Assembly (NCBI RefSeq): GCF_041080655.1
Contig: NZ_CP163525.1
Coordinates: 6,758,001-6,822,000, forward strand
Direction of reading: 5' to 3'
Length of the DNA stretch: 64,000 nucleotides
Origin: Streptomyces sp. CG4
GTDB taxonomy: Bacteria; Actinomycetota; Actinomycetes; Streptomycetales; Streptomycetaceae
Below the pieces are notes generated by a model. The model did no database searches. It had not been told where the DNA came from and was given only the letters and a program-made list of their open reading frames with translations. This document shows positions 1-8,570 of this stretch, in pieces (the first letter of the stretch is position 1; every line of letters starts with the position of its first letter). The position numbers and the translations under genes were made by a program.

Positions 1-49
1 GACGACCTCGGTGCGGCCGACGGTGCGGACGGCCGTGCCGGGGTCTTGA
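1..49 (+). CDS. possible 3' end of an upstream gene (partial)
   Basis: Fifteen codons in frame 2 read TTSVRPTVRTAVPGS and end at TGA 47-49. Nearly every third codon position is G or C, and the stop lies 17 bases before the MaoC start, as for the last codons of an upstream operon member. No function can be assigned from 15 residues. A competing reading is the beginning of a leftward gene, whose codons here are also GC3-rich. Confidence 0.3.
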   Translation, partial: TTSVRPTVRTAVPGS

Positions 50-66
50 ACCGCCACAGGAGCCGT

Positions 67-924
67 ATGCCCATCGACGCAGCCAAAGCCCTCGCGGCCG
101 AGCCCCGTACCGGAGTCATCTCCTGGACCACCAAGGACGTCCAGCTCTACCACCTCGGTATCGGCGCGGGCATCCCCGCCACCGACCCCGGCGAACTGCG
201 CTACACCCTGGAGTCCCGGCTGCACGTCCTGCCCAGCTTCGCCACCGTCGCGGGCTCCGGCGCACCCGGCGTGATCAGCGGACTCTCCATGCCCGGTGTG
301 GAGGTCGAACTCGCCAAGGTCCTGCACGGCGGGCAGACACTGGAGATCCACCGCCCCATCCCGGCCGAGGGCACCGCGACCGCGACCAACCGGCTCGCCG
401 CCGTCTACGACAAGGGCAAGGCCGCCATCCTGGTGCTGCGCACCGAGGTCGCCGACGCCGACGGCCCGCTGTGGACCAACGACGCCCAGATCTTCGTACG
501 AGGGGAAGGCGGATGGGGCGGTGATCGCGGCCCCTCCACCCGGCTGGACCCCCCTGCAGGTGAGCCCGACCGGACCGTCGAGCGTCCGATCCGCGAGGAC
601 CGGGCCCTCCTCTACCGTCTCTCCGGCGACTGGAACCCGCTGCACGCCGACCCCGACTTCGCCCGGCGCGCCGGGTTCGACAAGCCGATCCTGCACGGGC
701 TGTGCACCTACGGCATCACGCTCAAGGCGGTCGTGGACACGCTGCTCGGCGGGGACGTGAGCCGGGTGCGGTCCTACACCACCAGGTTCGCCGGGGTCGT
801 GTTCCCGGGCGAGACCCTGCGCATCCGTATGTGGCAGGGGGAGGGGAGCGTCCGGGTGGCCGTCAGTGCTGTCGAGCGGGAGGACGCGCCGGTCCTCGCC
901 GACACCGTCGTAGAGCACTCGTAG
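67..924 (+). CDS. MaoC-family enoyl-CoA hydratase
   Basis: A two-domain MaoC-type hydratase of 285 residues, expected to hydrate a trans-2-enoyl-CoA to the R-3-hydroxyacyl-CoA in the cytoplasm. The N-terminal half resembles the non-catalytic hot-dog domain. The C-terminal half has the hydratase-2 motif with catalytic Asp188 and His193 in GDWNPLHADPDF, then GFDKPILHGL. ATG 67 is chosen over an in-frame TTG at 46 because CAGGAG sits at 57-62. An alcohol dehydrogenase follows after 28 bases and an SDR after that, so the three form an operon for beta-oxidation of a fatty or steroid-like acyl-CoA. The substrate is not readable from sequence. Confidence 0.85.
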   Translation: MPIDAAKALAAEPRTGVISWTTKDVQLYHLGIGAGIPATDPGELRYTLESRLHVLPSFATVAGSGAPGVISGLSMPGVEVELAKVLHGGQTLEIHRPIPAEGTATATNRLAAVYDKGKAAILVLRTEVADADGPLWTNDAQIFVRGEGGWGGDRGPSTRLDPPAGEPDRTVERPIREDRALLYRLSGDWNPLHADPDFARRAGFDKPILHGLCTYGITLKAVVDTLLGGDVSRVRSYTTRFAGVVFPGETLRIRMWQGEGSVRVAVSAVEREDAPVLADTVVEHS

Positions 925-952
925 AACCCGTCCTTCCGAGGGGAGCCGCGCC

Positions 953-2038
953 ATGCGGGCAGCCGTACTGCACGAGATCGGCCAGGAAAAGCTGGAGGTC
1001 CTCGACGACGTCGAGGCGGTGGGCTTCGGGCCCGGCAAGGTCAGGGTCCGGGTGCGGGCCACTGGGCTGTGCCACTCGGACCTGTCCGCGATGAGCGGCG
1101 TGCTGCCGCAGCCCGCGCCGTTCGTGCCGGGGCATGAGGGCGCGGGCGAGATCCTCGAAGTCGGGGAGGGGGTAAGGGGGTTGCGGTCCGGCGACCGGGT
1201 CGTCCTCTGCTGGCTGCCCGCCTGCGGCGCCTGTCCGGCCTGCAAGCGCGGCCAGACCCAGCTGTGCCTGGCCGGGTTCATGAACGCCGGCACCCCGAAC
1301 TTCAAGCGCACGAGCGGCGGTTCTTCCGATGTGTTCGGCTTCGCGGGCACCGGCACCTTCGCCGAGGAGGTCGTGGTCGACGCCGGCTGTGCCGTGCCCA
1401 TCCCGGAGGACGTGCCCTTCGACATCGCCGCGCTGATCGGCTGCGGGGTCACCACCGGTCTCGGCGCCGCCCTCAACACCGCTGATGTGGTGGCCGGTTC
1501 GTCCGTCGCCGTCATCGGTTGCGGTGGTGTCGGCATCTCCGCGGTGCAGGGGGCGCGGCTGAAGGGCGCCGCCGAGATCGTCGCCGTGGACCCGGTCGCC
1601 TCCCGGCGCGCGTCCGCCCTCAGGTTCGGTGCCACGAAGGCGGTTTCGCCGGAGGAGCTCGCCGACGTCAAGCAGCGGGTCACCGGCGGCGAGGGCTTCG
1701 ACTACGTCTTCGAGGTCGTCGGCAGGTCCGCCACCGCCCGCACCGCCTACGAGAACACCCGGCGCGGCGGCACCCTCGTCGTGGTCGGCGCCGGCGCCAT
1801 GGACGACTTCCTGCAGCTCAACATGTTCGAGCTGTTCTTCGACGAGAAGCGCATCCTGCCGTCCCTGTACGGCGGCGGCGACGTGCTGCGCTCCTACGAG
1901 CGCGCGATCGCCCTGTGGCGGGCCGGCCGGATCGACCTGGCGGGCCTGATCACCCACCGGGTCCCCCTGGCCGGGATCAACGAGGCACTGGACCAGATGC
2001 GTACCGGGACCGCCCTGCGTACGTGCATCGAGATCTGA
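953..2038 (+). CDS. zinc-dependent alcohol dehydrogenase (MDR family)
   Basis: A medium-chain dehydrogenase of 361 residues, oxidising an alcohol with NAD or NADP. Visible features are the catalytic-zinc Cys40 in GLCHSD, the GHEGAGEILEVG signature, a full structural-zinc cluster at Cys91, Cys94, Cys97 and Cys105 (C-x2-C-x2-C-x7-C), and a Rossmann GCGGVG near residue 189. The length and the four-cysteine lobe match class III-like actinobacterial dehydrogenases. GGGGAG lies just before ATG 953. It is the middle gene of the MaoC-ADH-SDR operon, 10 bases ahead of the SDR. The natural alcohol is unknown; a thiol-adduct substrate of the formaldehyde dehydrogenase kind cannot be excluded. Confidence 0.85.
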   Translation: MRAAVLHEIGQEKLEVLDDVEAVGFGPGKVRVRVRATGLCHSDLSAMSGVLPQPAPFVPGHEGAGEILEVGEGVRGLRSGDRVVLCWLPACGACPACKRGQTQLCLAGFMNAGTPNFKRTSGGSSDVFGFAGTGTFAEEVVVDAGCAVPIPEDVPFDIAALIGCGVTTGLGAALNTADVVAGSSVAVIGCGGVGISAVQGARLKGAAEIVAVDPVASRRASALRFGATKAVSPEELADVKQRVTGGEGFDYVFEVVGRSATARTAYENTRRGGTLVVVGAGAMDDFLQLNMFELFFDEKRILPSLYGGGDVLRSYERAIALWRAGRIDLAGLITHRVPLAGINEALDQMRTGTALRTCIEI

Positions 2039-2048
2039 GGACCCGCCG

Positions 2049-2990
2049 ATGCCACTGCCACTTGAAGGGCTGTCCGCCGTCGTCACGGGGGCCGGGCGCG
2101 GGCTCGGCCGGGCCGAGGCCCTGGAACTCGCCCGGCTCGGCGCGGCCGTCGTCGTCAACGACTACGGACAGCCGGGCCGGGACGGTTCCGGCGCGGCCTC
2201 GGCGGCGCCCGCCGAAGAGGTGGCCGCCTGGATACGCGGCCAGGGCGGCCGGGCCGTCGCCCACACCGGGGACGTCGCCGACTTCCAACAGGCCGGGGCA
2301 CTGGTCGAGTTGGCCATCGCCGAGTTCGGCAAGCTGGACATCCTCGTCAACAACGCGGGGATCCTGCGCGACCGCATGGTCTTCTCGATGACCGAGGACG
2401 AGTGGGACTCGGTGATCCGCGTCCACCTCAAGGGACACTTCAACACCACCCACTTCGCCGCCGCGCACTGGCGGGAGCGGTCCAAGGCGGCCGGGGGAGA
2501 GAAGGTCTACGGGCGGATCGTGAACACCTCCTCGGAGGCGTTCCTCGCCGGCTCCGCGGGCCAGCCCAACTACGCGGCCGCGAAAGGCGGCATCGTCGGG
2601 CTGACCACCTCCACGGCCCTCGCCCTCGCCAAGTACGGCGTCACGGCCAACGCGATCTGCCCGCGCGCCCGCACCCGGATGACGGAGGACGTGTTCGCCG
2701 GCTTCCAACTGCCCGACGAGGGCCTGGACCCGCTGGCCCCCGAGCATGTCGCCCCGCTCGTCGCCTATCTGGCCGCACCGGCCGCCGCCGGCCTCAACGG
2801 CCAGCTGCTCGTCGTGCACGGCGGCATGGTCGCGATCGTGGAACGGCCGCGGGTGCAGGCCAAGTTCGACAGCAAGCAGGAGACGTTCACCTACGACGAA
2901 CTCGACGCGCTGCTCACCCCGCACTACGCGGACCGGCCGCCGGGGGAGACCTTCGCGGCGGCGGAGGTGCTGGGGCTCAAACGCGGGTGA
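2049..2990 (+). CDS. short-chain dehydrogenase, 3-hydroxyacyl-CoA type
   Basis: An SDR of 313 residues, longer than the usual 250. It resembles the dehydrogenase domain of peroxisomal-type multifunctional beta-oxidation enzymes, because a short insert around VVVNDYGQPGRDG follows the first beta strand and a C-terminal extension is present. The TGAGRGLG cofactor motif lies near residue 15, NNAG near residue 103, and the catalytic Ser and Tyr-x3-Lys are in NTSSEAFLAGSAGQPNYAAAK. It would oxidise the R-3-hydroxyacyl-CoA made by the MaoC gene upstream. It is the last operon gene, and a strong terminator begins 8 bases after its stop. Confidence 0.85.
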   Translation: MPLPLEGLSAVVTGAGRGLGRAEALELARLGAAVVVNDYGQPGRDGSGAASAAPAEEVAAWIRGQGGRAVAHTGDVADFQQAGALVELAIAEFGKLDILVNNAGILRDRMVFSMTEDEWDSVIRVHLKGHFNTTHFAAAHWRERSKAAGGEKVYGRIVNTSSEAFLAGSAGQPNYAAAKGGIVGLTTSTALALAKYGVTANAICPRARTRMTEDVFAGFQLPDEGLDPLAPEHVAPLVAYLAAPAAAGLNGQLLVVHGGMVAIVERPRVQAKFDSKQETFTYDELDALLTPHYADRPPGETFAAAEVLGLKRG

Positions 2991-2997
2991 GGACAAG

Positions 2998-3032
2998 GGA
3001 AGAGGGGGCGCCCATGGGACGCCCCCTCTTCC
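2998..3032. terminator. bidirectional hairpin terminator
   Basis: A perfect 13-bp stem (GGAAGAGGGGGCG pairing with 3020-3032) closes a 9-base loop. It ends the MaoC-ADH-SDR operon and also lies just past the stop of the leftward small gene, so it can serve both strands. Confidence 0.9.
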
Positions 3033-3042
3033 GTTACGACCG

Positions 3043-3201
3043 TCAGGCGGCCGCCTCCGTGGTCTCCCCCGTAGGCCGGCGGTGCCGGCCGTGCGGAGAG
3101 GCCTCGCTCTCCTGGGCCGCGACCGGCCCCCGGTGCCGGCCGTGGCCGGCAGCCTCGGAAGAGTCGGCAGACAGCTGCTCCGTCGTGCTGGTGTCGCTCA
3201 T
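3043..3201 (-). CDS. 52-residue hydrophilic protein with two HGRHR motifs
   Basis: A short leftward gene beginning MSDTSTTEQLSADSSEA. Its GC3 pattern is strong and it ends right at the bidirectional terminator. The peptide is hydrophilic and probably disordered, with no cysteine and no signal or membrane segment. It contains two copies of a basic His-Gly-Arg-His-Arg box 17 residues apart (GHGRHRG and PHGRHRR), separated by an acidic Ser/Glu/Ala stretch. The duplicated box could bind metal or nucleic acid, or mark a peptide precursor; none of this is shown. It lies 95 bases downstream of the octapeptide-repeat gene on the same strand, so the two may be cotranscribed. I do not recognise the family. 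Confidence 0.65.
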   Translation of the reverse strand: MSDTSTTEQLSADSSEAAGHGRHRGPVAAQESEASPHGRHRRPTGETTEAAA

Positions 3202-3296
3202 CGGACGTATTCACCCCGTCATATGATCTTTCGTACAGCCGGGCGAGTGTAACCGGCGCACCACCGGCCGAATCCAGGCGCACACGCCAACCGGCA

Positions 3297-5537
3297 CTAG
3301 TTCGTTACAAGACGTCCCAGCGGCGCCTGCTGCAAGGGCACCGGGCGCGCCACCACCGCCTCCGGAACCTCCGCTCGCAGAACATCCGGAACCGCCCGAT
3401 CCACCACAGTATCGGGAGCCCACCGATCCACAGCGTCCGCCTCCGGCCGTTCCGCAGCCTCGGCGCTCTGCCGGTTTGCAGCCTCGGTATTCTGCCGTTC
3501 CGTAGCCTCGGCAGTCCGCCGATCGGCAGCCTCCGCACTCCGCCGTTCCCCGGCCTCTGCACTCCAGCGGTTCGCTGCCTCGGCACTCCACCGATCCGTA
3601 GCCGCCGCCCCCGGCTGATGGGCAGCCTCGGCACCTCTCTGGTCCGCAGCCCCCGCACCTCGCCGATTGGCAGCCTCGGCACTCCGCCGTTCCCCGGCCT
3701 CCGCACCCCACCGGTTCGCAGCCTCCGCACTCCGCCGATCGGCAGCCTCCGCATTCTGCCGTTCGCTGGCCTCCGCACTCCAGCGGTTCGCAGCCTCGGC
3801 ACCCCTCCGGTCCACAGCCCCCACACTCCGCCGTTCCCCGGCCGCGGCATTCCGCCGATCGGCAGCCTCCGCATTCTGCCGTTCGCTGGCCTCCGCACTC
3901 CAGCGGTTCGCAGCCTCGGCACTCCACCGATCCGTAGCCGCCGCCCCCGGCCGATCGGCTGCCTCGGCACCCCGCCGTTCCCCGGCCTCCGCACCTCGCC
4001 GATCGGCGGCCTCCGCACTCCACCGATCCGCAGCCTCGGCACTCCGCCGGTCCGCAGCCCCCACACCCCACCGATCCGAAGCCTCCGAGGCCTTCCGTTC
4101 CCCGGCTTCCGAGCCCCACCGTTCCGCAGCCTCCGAGGCCCCCCGTTCCCCAGGCTCCGCACCCCACCGCTCCCAAGGCCCCGAGGCCTTCCGGTCCCCG
4201 GGCTCCGCACCCCACCGTTCCCCAGGCTCCGAGGCCTTCCGGTCCCCGGGCTCCGCACCCCACCGTTCCCCAGGCTCCGAGGCCTTCCGGTCCCCGGGCT
4301 CCCAGGTCCTCCGTTCCCCGGCCTCCGAGTCCCTCCGTTCCCCGGGCTCCGGAGGGTCCGGTTCGGTCGGCTGTCGTGACGCCTTGGGCGTCCCGGTAGC
4401 CGTGCCGTCCCGGACCGGACCCTCCAGGCCCGCCGCCCCCGGTTCCCCCGGCCCCCCGGTTCCCCCCGGAGCCGCGGTGGTCCTGCTCCCCGCGGACTCC
4501 GTGCCCCCCGTCTCCCCGGGCGCCGTCAGCTCCACCACGCCGCACGGAGTCTCCTCCGTGGCGCAGGGCAGCCGCAGCACCCCGTCCCGTGTCCACAGCC
4601 CGGCCCCGGCCAGCCACCCCTCGGGCGCCGGGAGACAGCTCACCTGCCTGCCCGCCGGCCGCCAGATGCCCACCCAGTCCCCGAACGGCCCCTCGACGCG
4701 CAGCGCCACCGCGCAGTTCTCCGGCGTCAGCACCTGCTCGGGCTGGATCGCGAACGGCGTCACCGCACAGTCCGGTACCCGCAGGCTCTCCGGGAAGCGC
4801 ACCGGCAGGGTGCTGCCGAGCACGCCCCAGCCCAATCGTTCCTGCCCCGGCGAGGGAGCGTCGGAGGAGATGAGCAGCAGTCCGCTGTCCGGATCGGCGA
4901 GCAGCAGCCGGTCCGTGCTCCCGGCCGCGATCTGCAGCAACGGCGAGACCTCCGCTCGCTCCAGGTCCACCACGACCGTCTTGACCGGCCCGTCGGCCGA
5001 CCCCCGGTCCAGCGCCAGCAGCCGTCCCGCGCGGTCCAGCCAGACCCCGCCCGAGCAGCGCCCCGGCACCTCCACGAGCCGCTCCGGGCCGAACGCGCCG
5101 CCCGCCACCAGCCAGACCGCACTCGAGCGCGGCCCGACGGCGAGGGCGTAGGCCCGCGCGCCGCCCGGGGCGGGCGGCAGCAGCGTGAGCCGGGTGCCGG
5201 GTTCGGGGCACTCCACCGCGCCCAGCGGCAGCTCGCCGGTGCCGGGCCCGGTCGGGTACAGCAGGGCGAAGAGGTGCCGCCGCGCCGTCCGCCGGTGGAT
5301 CAGCACCCGGCCGTCGGACAGCGGCTGCACCTCGGTGCCGGGCTCCTCCGGCTGGTTGCCGGGCAGCGGCACCGCGTACGGCTCCGGGCCGTCCAGCGTC
5401 CAGCGCTCCGGGAACCAGCAGTCACCGGCCGGCGCGAGCCGGGCGGCGTAGGCCCCGTCCGCCGTGATGGCACACCCCGTCCCCGGCGCGCCGTCGTCCT
5501 CGCCGGTGGAGGGGGGTTCGATCGCACAGGCCGTCAT
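3297..5537 (-). CDS. beta-propeller-like protein with long octapeptide-repeat tail
   Basis: A leftward gene of 746 residues. ATG 5537 is chosen because GGAGGTG lies 7 bases upstream; the frame stays open to 5915 without good coding character. Residues 1-370 are beta-rich with repeated Trp/Gly/Asp turns (WLDRAGRLLALDRG, LLLADPDSGLLLISSD), suggesting a propeller-like domain. Residues 401-704 are about 38 uninterrupted octapeptides with consensus R-(W/R)-(S/G)-A-E-A-(A/G)-(D/E/N), and a 42-residue tail follows. There is no signal peptide or membrane helix, so it is probably cytoplasmic. It is divergent from the Nif3-like gene. Function is unknown; the charged periodic tail suggests an extended helix or filament for assembly. 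Confidence 0.75.
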   Translation of the reverse strand: MTACAIEPPSTGEDDGAPGTGCAITADGAYAARLAPAGDCWFPERWTLDGPEPYAVPLPGNQPEEPGTEVQPLSDGRVLIHRRTARRHLFALLYPTGPGTGELPLGAVECPEPGTRLTLLPPAPGGARAYALAVGPRSSAVWLVAGGAFGPERLVEVPGRCSGGVWLDRAGRLLALDRGSADGPVKTVVVDLERAEVSPLLQIAAGSTDRLLLADPDSGLLLISSDAPSPGQERLGWGVLGSTLPVRFPESLRVPDCAVTPFAIQPEQVLTPENCAVALRVEGPFGDWVGIWRPAGRQVSCLPAPEGWLAGAGLWTRDGVLRLPCATEETPCGVVELTAPGETGGTESAGSRTTAAPGGTGGPGEPGAAGLEGPVRDGTATGTPKASRQPTEPDPPEPGERRDSEAGERRTWEPGDRKASEPGERWGAEPGDRKASEPGERWGAEPGDRKASGPWERWGAEPGERGASEAAERWGSEAGERKASEASDRWGVGAADRRSAEAADRWSAEAADRRGAEAGERRGAEAADRPGAAATDRWSAEAANRWSAEASERQNAEAADRRNAAAGERRSVGAVDRRGAEAANRWSAEASERQNAEAADRRSAEAANRWGAEAGERRSAEAANRRGAGAADQRGAEAAHQPGAAATDRWSAEAANRWSAEAGERRSAEAADRRTAEATERQNTEAANRQSAEAAERPEADAVDRWAPDTVVDRAVPDVLRAEVPEAVVARPVPLQQAPLGRLVTN
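3426..4337 (-). repeat. 24-bp coding tandem repeat (about 38 octapeptides)
   Basis: About 38 in-frame copies of a degenerate 24-bp unit encode RWSAEAAN-like octapeptides. Several blocks are repeated almost exactly, such as the RWSAEASE-RQNAEAAD pair, which points to recent unit or block duplication. Units near the N-terminal end are Pro-rich (RKASEPGE, RWGAEPGD), and later ones are Ala-rich. Confidence 0.9.
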
Positions 5538-5724
5538 CGTTCGGTCACCTCCGGCGACGAAGCTAGTTTTCGCACGCACAGGCGTGGGATCGGCCGACTG
5601 CGGCTTCACACATACGGGTGGCGCAGAAGCGATTCGCCTGAGGAAACCGGGACCTTTGTGCTGAGCGGGACCAGAGCGGTGGATGCGGTACGGCCGCGCA
5701 GACCAGCCAGGTAGCCTTTGCTTC

Positions 5725-6576
5725 GTGCCCCGTCTGTCTGAAGTCATCGCCGCGCTGGAGAACCTGTGGCCCGCCGAGCGGGCCGAGTCCTGGGACGCGG
5801 TCGGCACGGTCGTGGGCGACCCCGACCAGGAGGTCACCCGGGTCCTGTTCGCCGTCGACCCGGTGCAGGACGTCGTCGACGAGGCGGTGAAGCTCGGCGC
5901 CGACCTGCTGGTCACCCACCATCCGCTCTATCTGCGGGGTACGACCACGGTCGCGGCGACCCACTTCAAGGGCCGGGTCGTGCACACGCTGATCAAGAAC
6001 GACATCGCCCTGCACGTCGCCCACACCAACGCCGACACCGCGGACCCGGGTGTCTCCGACGCCCTCGCGGGCGCGCTCGACCTCAGGGTCGTAGGCCCCC
6101 TCGTGCCGGACCCGACCGATCCGGCGGGCCGTCGGGGCCTCGGCAGGGTGTGCGAGCTGGACCACCCGGTGACCGTGCGCGAACTGGCGGCCCGCGCCGC
6201 CGAGCGGCTGCCCGCCACCGCCCAGGGCATCCGGGTGGCCGGCGACCCCGAGGCCGTCGTCCGTACGGTCGCGGTCAGCGGCGGCTCCGGCGACAGCCTC
6301 TTCGACCAGGTCCGCGCGGCCGGTGTCGACGCCTTCCTCACCGCCGACCTGCGCCACCACCCGGCCGGCGAGGCGGTCGCCCAGAGTCCCCTCGCGCTGC
6401 TCGACGCGGCGCACTGGGCCACCGAGTGGCCCTGGTGCGAGCTGGCCGCAGCCCAGCTCGACGAGATCTCCGACCGCCATGACTGGGACCTGCGGGTCCA
6501 TGTCTCCAAGACGGTCACCGACCCCTGGACCGCCCACGCGGCGTCCAGTACTACAACTGCAGGAGCCCCCAACTGA
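5725..6576 (+). CDS. Nif3-like dinuclear metal-centre protein
   Basis: A protein of 283 residues in the Nif3/DUF34 family, which forms hexamers with a two-metal site; the cellular role is unsettled. The family signatures are LLVTHHPLYLRG, HTNADTADPG and the C-terminal LDAAHWATEWPW. GTG 5725 is chosen because a -10-like TAGCCT at 5712-5717 is spaced for a leaderless transcript starting on it, and the protein then begins VPRLSEVIAALE. The stop overlaps the CTG start of the zinc-ribbon gene, so the two are translationally coupled. This gene pair beside an RNase H/phosphatase is typical of actinobacteria. Confidence 0.88.
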   Translation: MPRLSEVIAALENLWPAERAESWDAVGTVVGDPDQEVTRVLFAVDPVQDVVDEAVKLGADLLVTHHPLYLRGTTTVAATHFKGRVVHTLIKNDIALHVAHTNADTADPGVSDALAGALDLRVVGPLVPDPTDPAGRRGLGRVCELDHPVTVRELAARAAERLPATAQGIRVAGDPEAVVRTVAVSGGSGDSLFDQVRAAGVDAFLTADLRHHPAGEAVAQSPLALLDAAHWATEWPWCELAAAQLDEISDRHDWDLRVHVSKTVTDPWTAHAASSTTTAGAPN

Positions 6577-7316
6577 ACGCCGCGTCCGCCGACCAGATCC
6601 GACTCCTCGACGTCCAGGCCCTGGACGTCCGGCTGCAGCAGCTCGCGCACAAGCGGAAGTCGCTGCCCGAGCACGCCGAGATCGACTCGCTGAACAAGGA
6701 CCTCACGCAGCTGCGGGACCTGCTCGTGGCCGCGCAGACCCAGGAGAGCGACACCGCCCGCGAGCAGACCAAGGCCGAGCAGGACGTGGACCAGGTGCGC
6801 CAGCGCGCCGCCCGCGACCAGCAGCGCCTGGACTCCGGCGCGGTCACCTCGCCGAAGGACCTGGCCAACCTCCAGCACGAGATCGCCTCCCTCGCCAAGC
6901 GCCAGGGCGACCTGGAGGACATCGTCCTGGAGGTCATGGAGCGCCGCGAGGCCGCGCAGGAGCGGGTGAGCGAGCTGACCGAGCGCGTCGCCTCCGTCCA
7001 GTCGAGGATCGACGACGCGGCCGGCCGCCGGGACTCGGCCTTCGAGGAGATCGACGGCGAGGCGGCGACGGTGACGAAGGAGCGCGAGGTCGTGGCGGCA
7101 TCGGTCCCCGCCGACCTTCTCAAGCTCTACGACAAGCTGCGCGAGCAGCAGGGCGGCATCGGCGCGGCCAAGCTGTACGCCCGCACCTGCCAGGGCTGCC
7201 GGCAGGAGCTGGCGATCACCGAGCTGAACGAGATCCGCACGGCGGCACCGGACACGGTGGTGCGCTGCGAGAACTGCCGCCGCATCCTGGTGCGTACGGC
7301 CGAGTCGGGTCTGTAG
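6573..7316 (+). CDS. coiled-coil C4 zinc-ribbon protein, CTG start
   Basis: A protein of 247 residues with a long Glu/Gln/Arg-rich coiled coil (residues 5-180), then a C-terminal zinc ribbon with CQGC and CENC pairs. The family is thought to bind nucleic acid; its exact role is unknown. The conserved N-terminus NAASADQIRLLDVQALDVRL begins directly after a CTG at 6573. AGGAG lies at 6561-6565, and no ATG, GTG or TTG is available in frame nearby upstream. The next GTG, at 6726, would cut off 51 conserved-looking residues. The CTG overlaps the Nif3 stop as CTGA. CTG initiation is therefore inferred. An RNase H/phosphatase gene follows. Confidence 0.85.
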   Translation: MNAASADQIRLLDVQALDVRLQQLAHKRKSLPEHAEIDSLNKDLTQLRDLLVAAQTQESDTAREQTKAEQDVDQVRQRAARDQQRLDSGAVTSPKDLANLQHEIASLAKRQGDLEDIVLEVMERREAAQERVSELTERVASVQSRIDDAAGRRDSAFEEIDGEAATVTKEREVVAASVPADLLKLYDKLREQQGGIGAAKLYARTCQGCRQELAITELNEIRTAAPDTVVRCENCRRILVRTAESGL

Positions 7317-7376
7317 AGGTCCGAGGTCCGAGGTCCGTAGCGGTTTGTCGGCGTCTGTAGACAAGGGGCTTGTCGG

Positions 7377-8570
7377 GTGCGGGAGTTCATCGTCGAGGCG
7401 GACGGCGGGTCACGGGGCAACCCGGGGCCCGCGGGCTACGGCGCCGTGGTCAGCGACGCGGCGACGGGGGAGACGCTGACCGAGCTGGCGGAGTACATCG
7501 GCGTCGCCACCAACAACGTGGCCGAGTACCGGGGCCTGCTGGCGGGCCTGCGCGCCGCCCGCGCCCTGGACCCGACGGCCATGGTCCACGTCCGCATGGA
7601 CTCCAAGCTGGTCATCGAGCAGATGTCGGGCCGCTGGAAGATCAAACACCCCGACATGAAGCCCCTGGCGGCGGAGTCGAGAGCGGTCCTGCCGCCGGAC
7701 CAGGTGACGTACGAGTGGATCCCGCGCGAGCAGAACAAGCACGCTGACCGCTTGGCGAACGAGGCGATGGACGCGGGGGCGAAGGGCGAACAGTGGGAGC
7801 GGCCGAAGGCTGACGTGGCGGCACCTCCCGGCGAGCAGCAGCTGAAGCCCCCCAGCGAGCCCCAGCCGTCCGGCACCAGCGGGGAGACCGCCGACAAGCA
7901 GGAACTTTCCCGTGCCCCCGGCTGGAGCTCCGCCCCCGACCTCGGCGCACCCGCCACCTTCGTCCTTCTCCGCCACGGCGAAACCCCGCTCACCCCCCAG
8001 AAGCGCTTCTCCGGCAGCGGCGGCACCGACCCCGCCCTCTCCACCGCCGGCCGCGAACAGGCCCACCGGGTCGCGGAGGCACTCGCCAGACGCGGCACCG
8101 TCCAGACCATCCTCGCCTCCCCCCTCACCCGCACCCGCGAAACCGCCGCCATCGTCGCGACCCGCCTCGGCCTCGACATGACGATCGAAGACGGCCTGCG
8201 CGAAACGGACTTCGGAGCCTGGGAGGGCCTCACCTTCGGCGAGGTCCGCGACCGCCACCCCGACGACCTGAACGCCTGGCTCGCCGACCCGGAGGCCCAC
8301 CCCACCGGCGGCGGCGAGAGCTTCGCCGAGACGGCCACCCGTATCGCCGCCACCCGCGACAAGCTGGTCGCCGCCTACGCGGGCCGCACGGTCCTGCTGG
8401 TCACGCACGTCACCCCGATCAAGACCTTCGTCCGCCTGGCCCTCGGCGCCCCGCCCGAGTCCTTGTTCCGGATGGAACTCTCGGCGGCGTCCCTGTCGGC
8501 GGTGGCGTACTACGCGGACGGCAACGCGAGCGTCCGGCTCTTCAACGACACGTCCCACCTGCGTCCCTGA
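7377..8570 (+). CDS. bifunctional RNase H / histidine phosphatase
   Basis: A fusion of 397 residues. Residues 1-135 are a ribonuclease HI domain with the acidic catalytic set visible in VEADGGSRGNPG, NNVAEYRGLL, VRMDSKLV and NKHADRLANEA; it cleaves RNA in RNA-DNA hybrids. A Pro/Glu linker leads to a phosphoglycerate-mutase-like domain (residues 190-397) with the phosphohistidine RHGETP motif and a second catalytic His in LVTHVTPIK. The same fusion is known in mycobacteria, where the second domain has alpha-ribazole or acid phosphatase activity. The start is GTG 7377. The 3' end overlaps the convergent eda gene by 29 bases. Confidence 0.93.
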   Translation: MREFIVEADGGSRGNPGPAGYGAVVSDAATGETLTELAEYIGVATNNVAEYRGLLAGLRAARALDPTAMVHVRMDSKLVIEQMSGRWKIKHPDMKPLAAESRAVLPPDQVTYEWIPREQNKHADRLANEAMDAGAKGEQWERPKADVAAPPGEQQLKPPSEPQPSGTSGETADKQELSRAPGWSSAPDLGAPATFVLLRHGETPLTPQKRFSGSGGTDPALSTAGREQAHRVAEALARRGTVQTILASPLTRTRETAAIVATRLGLDMTIEDGLRETDFGAWEGLTFGEVRDRHPDDLNAWLADPEAHPTGGGESFAETATRIAATRDKLVAAYAGRTVLLVTHVTPIKTFVRLALGAPPESLFRMELSAASLSAVAYYADGNASVRLFNDTSHLRP

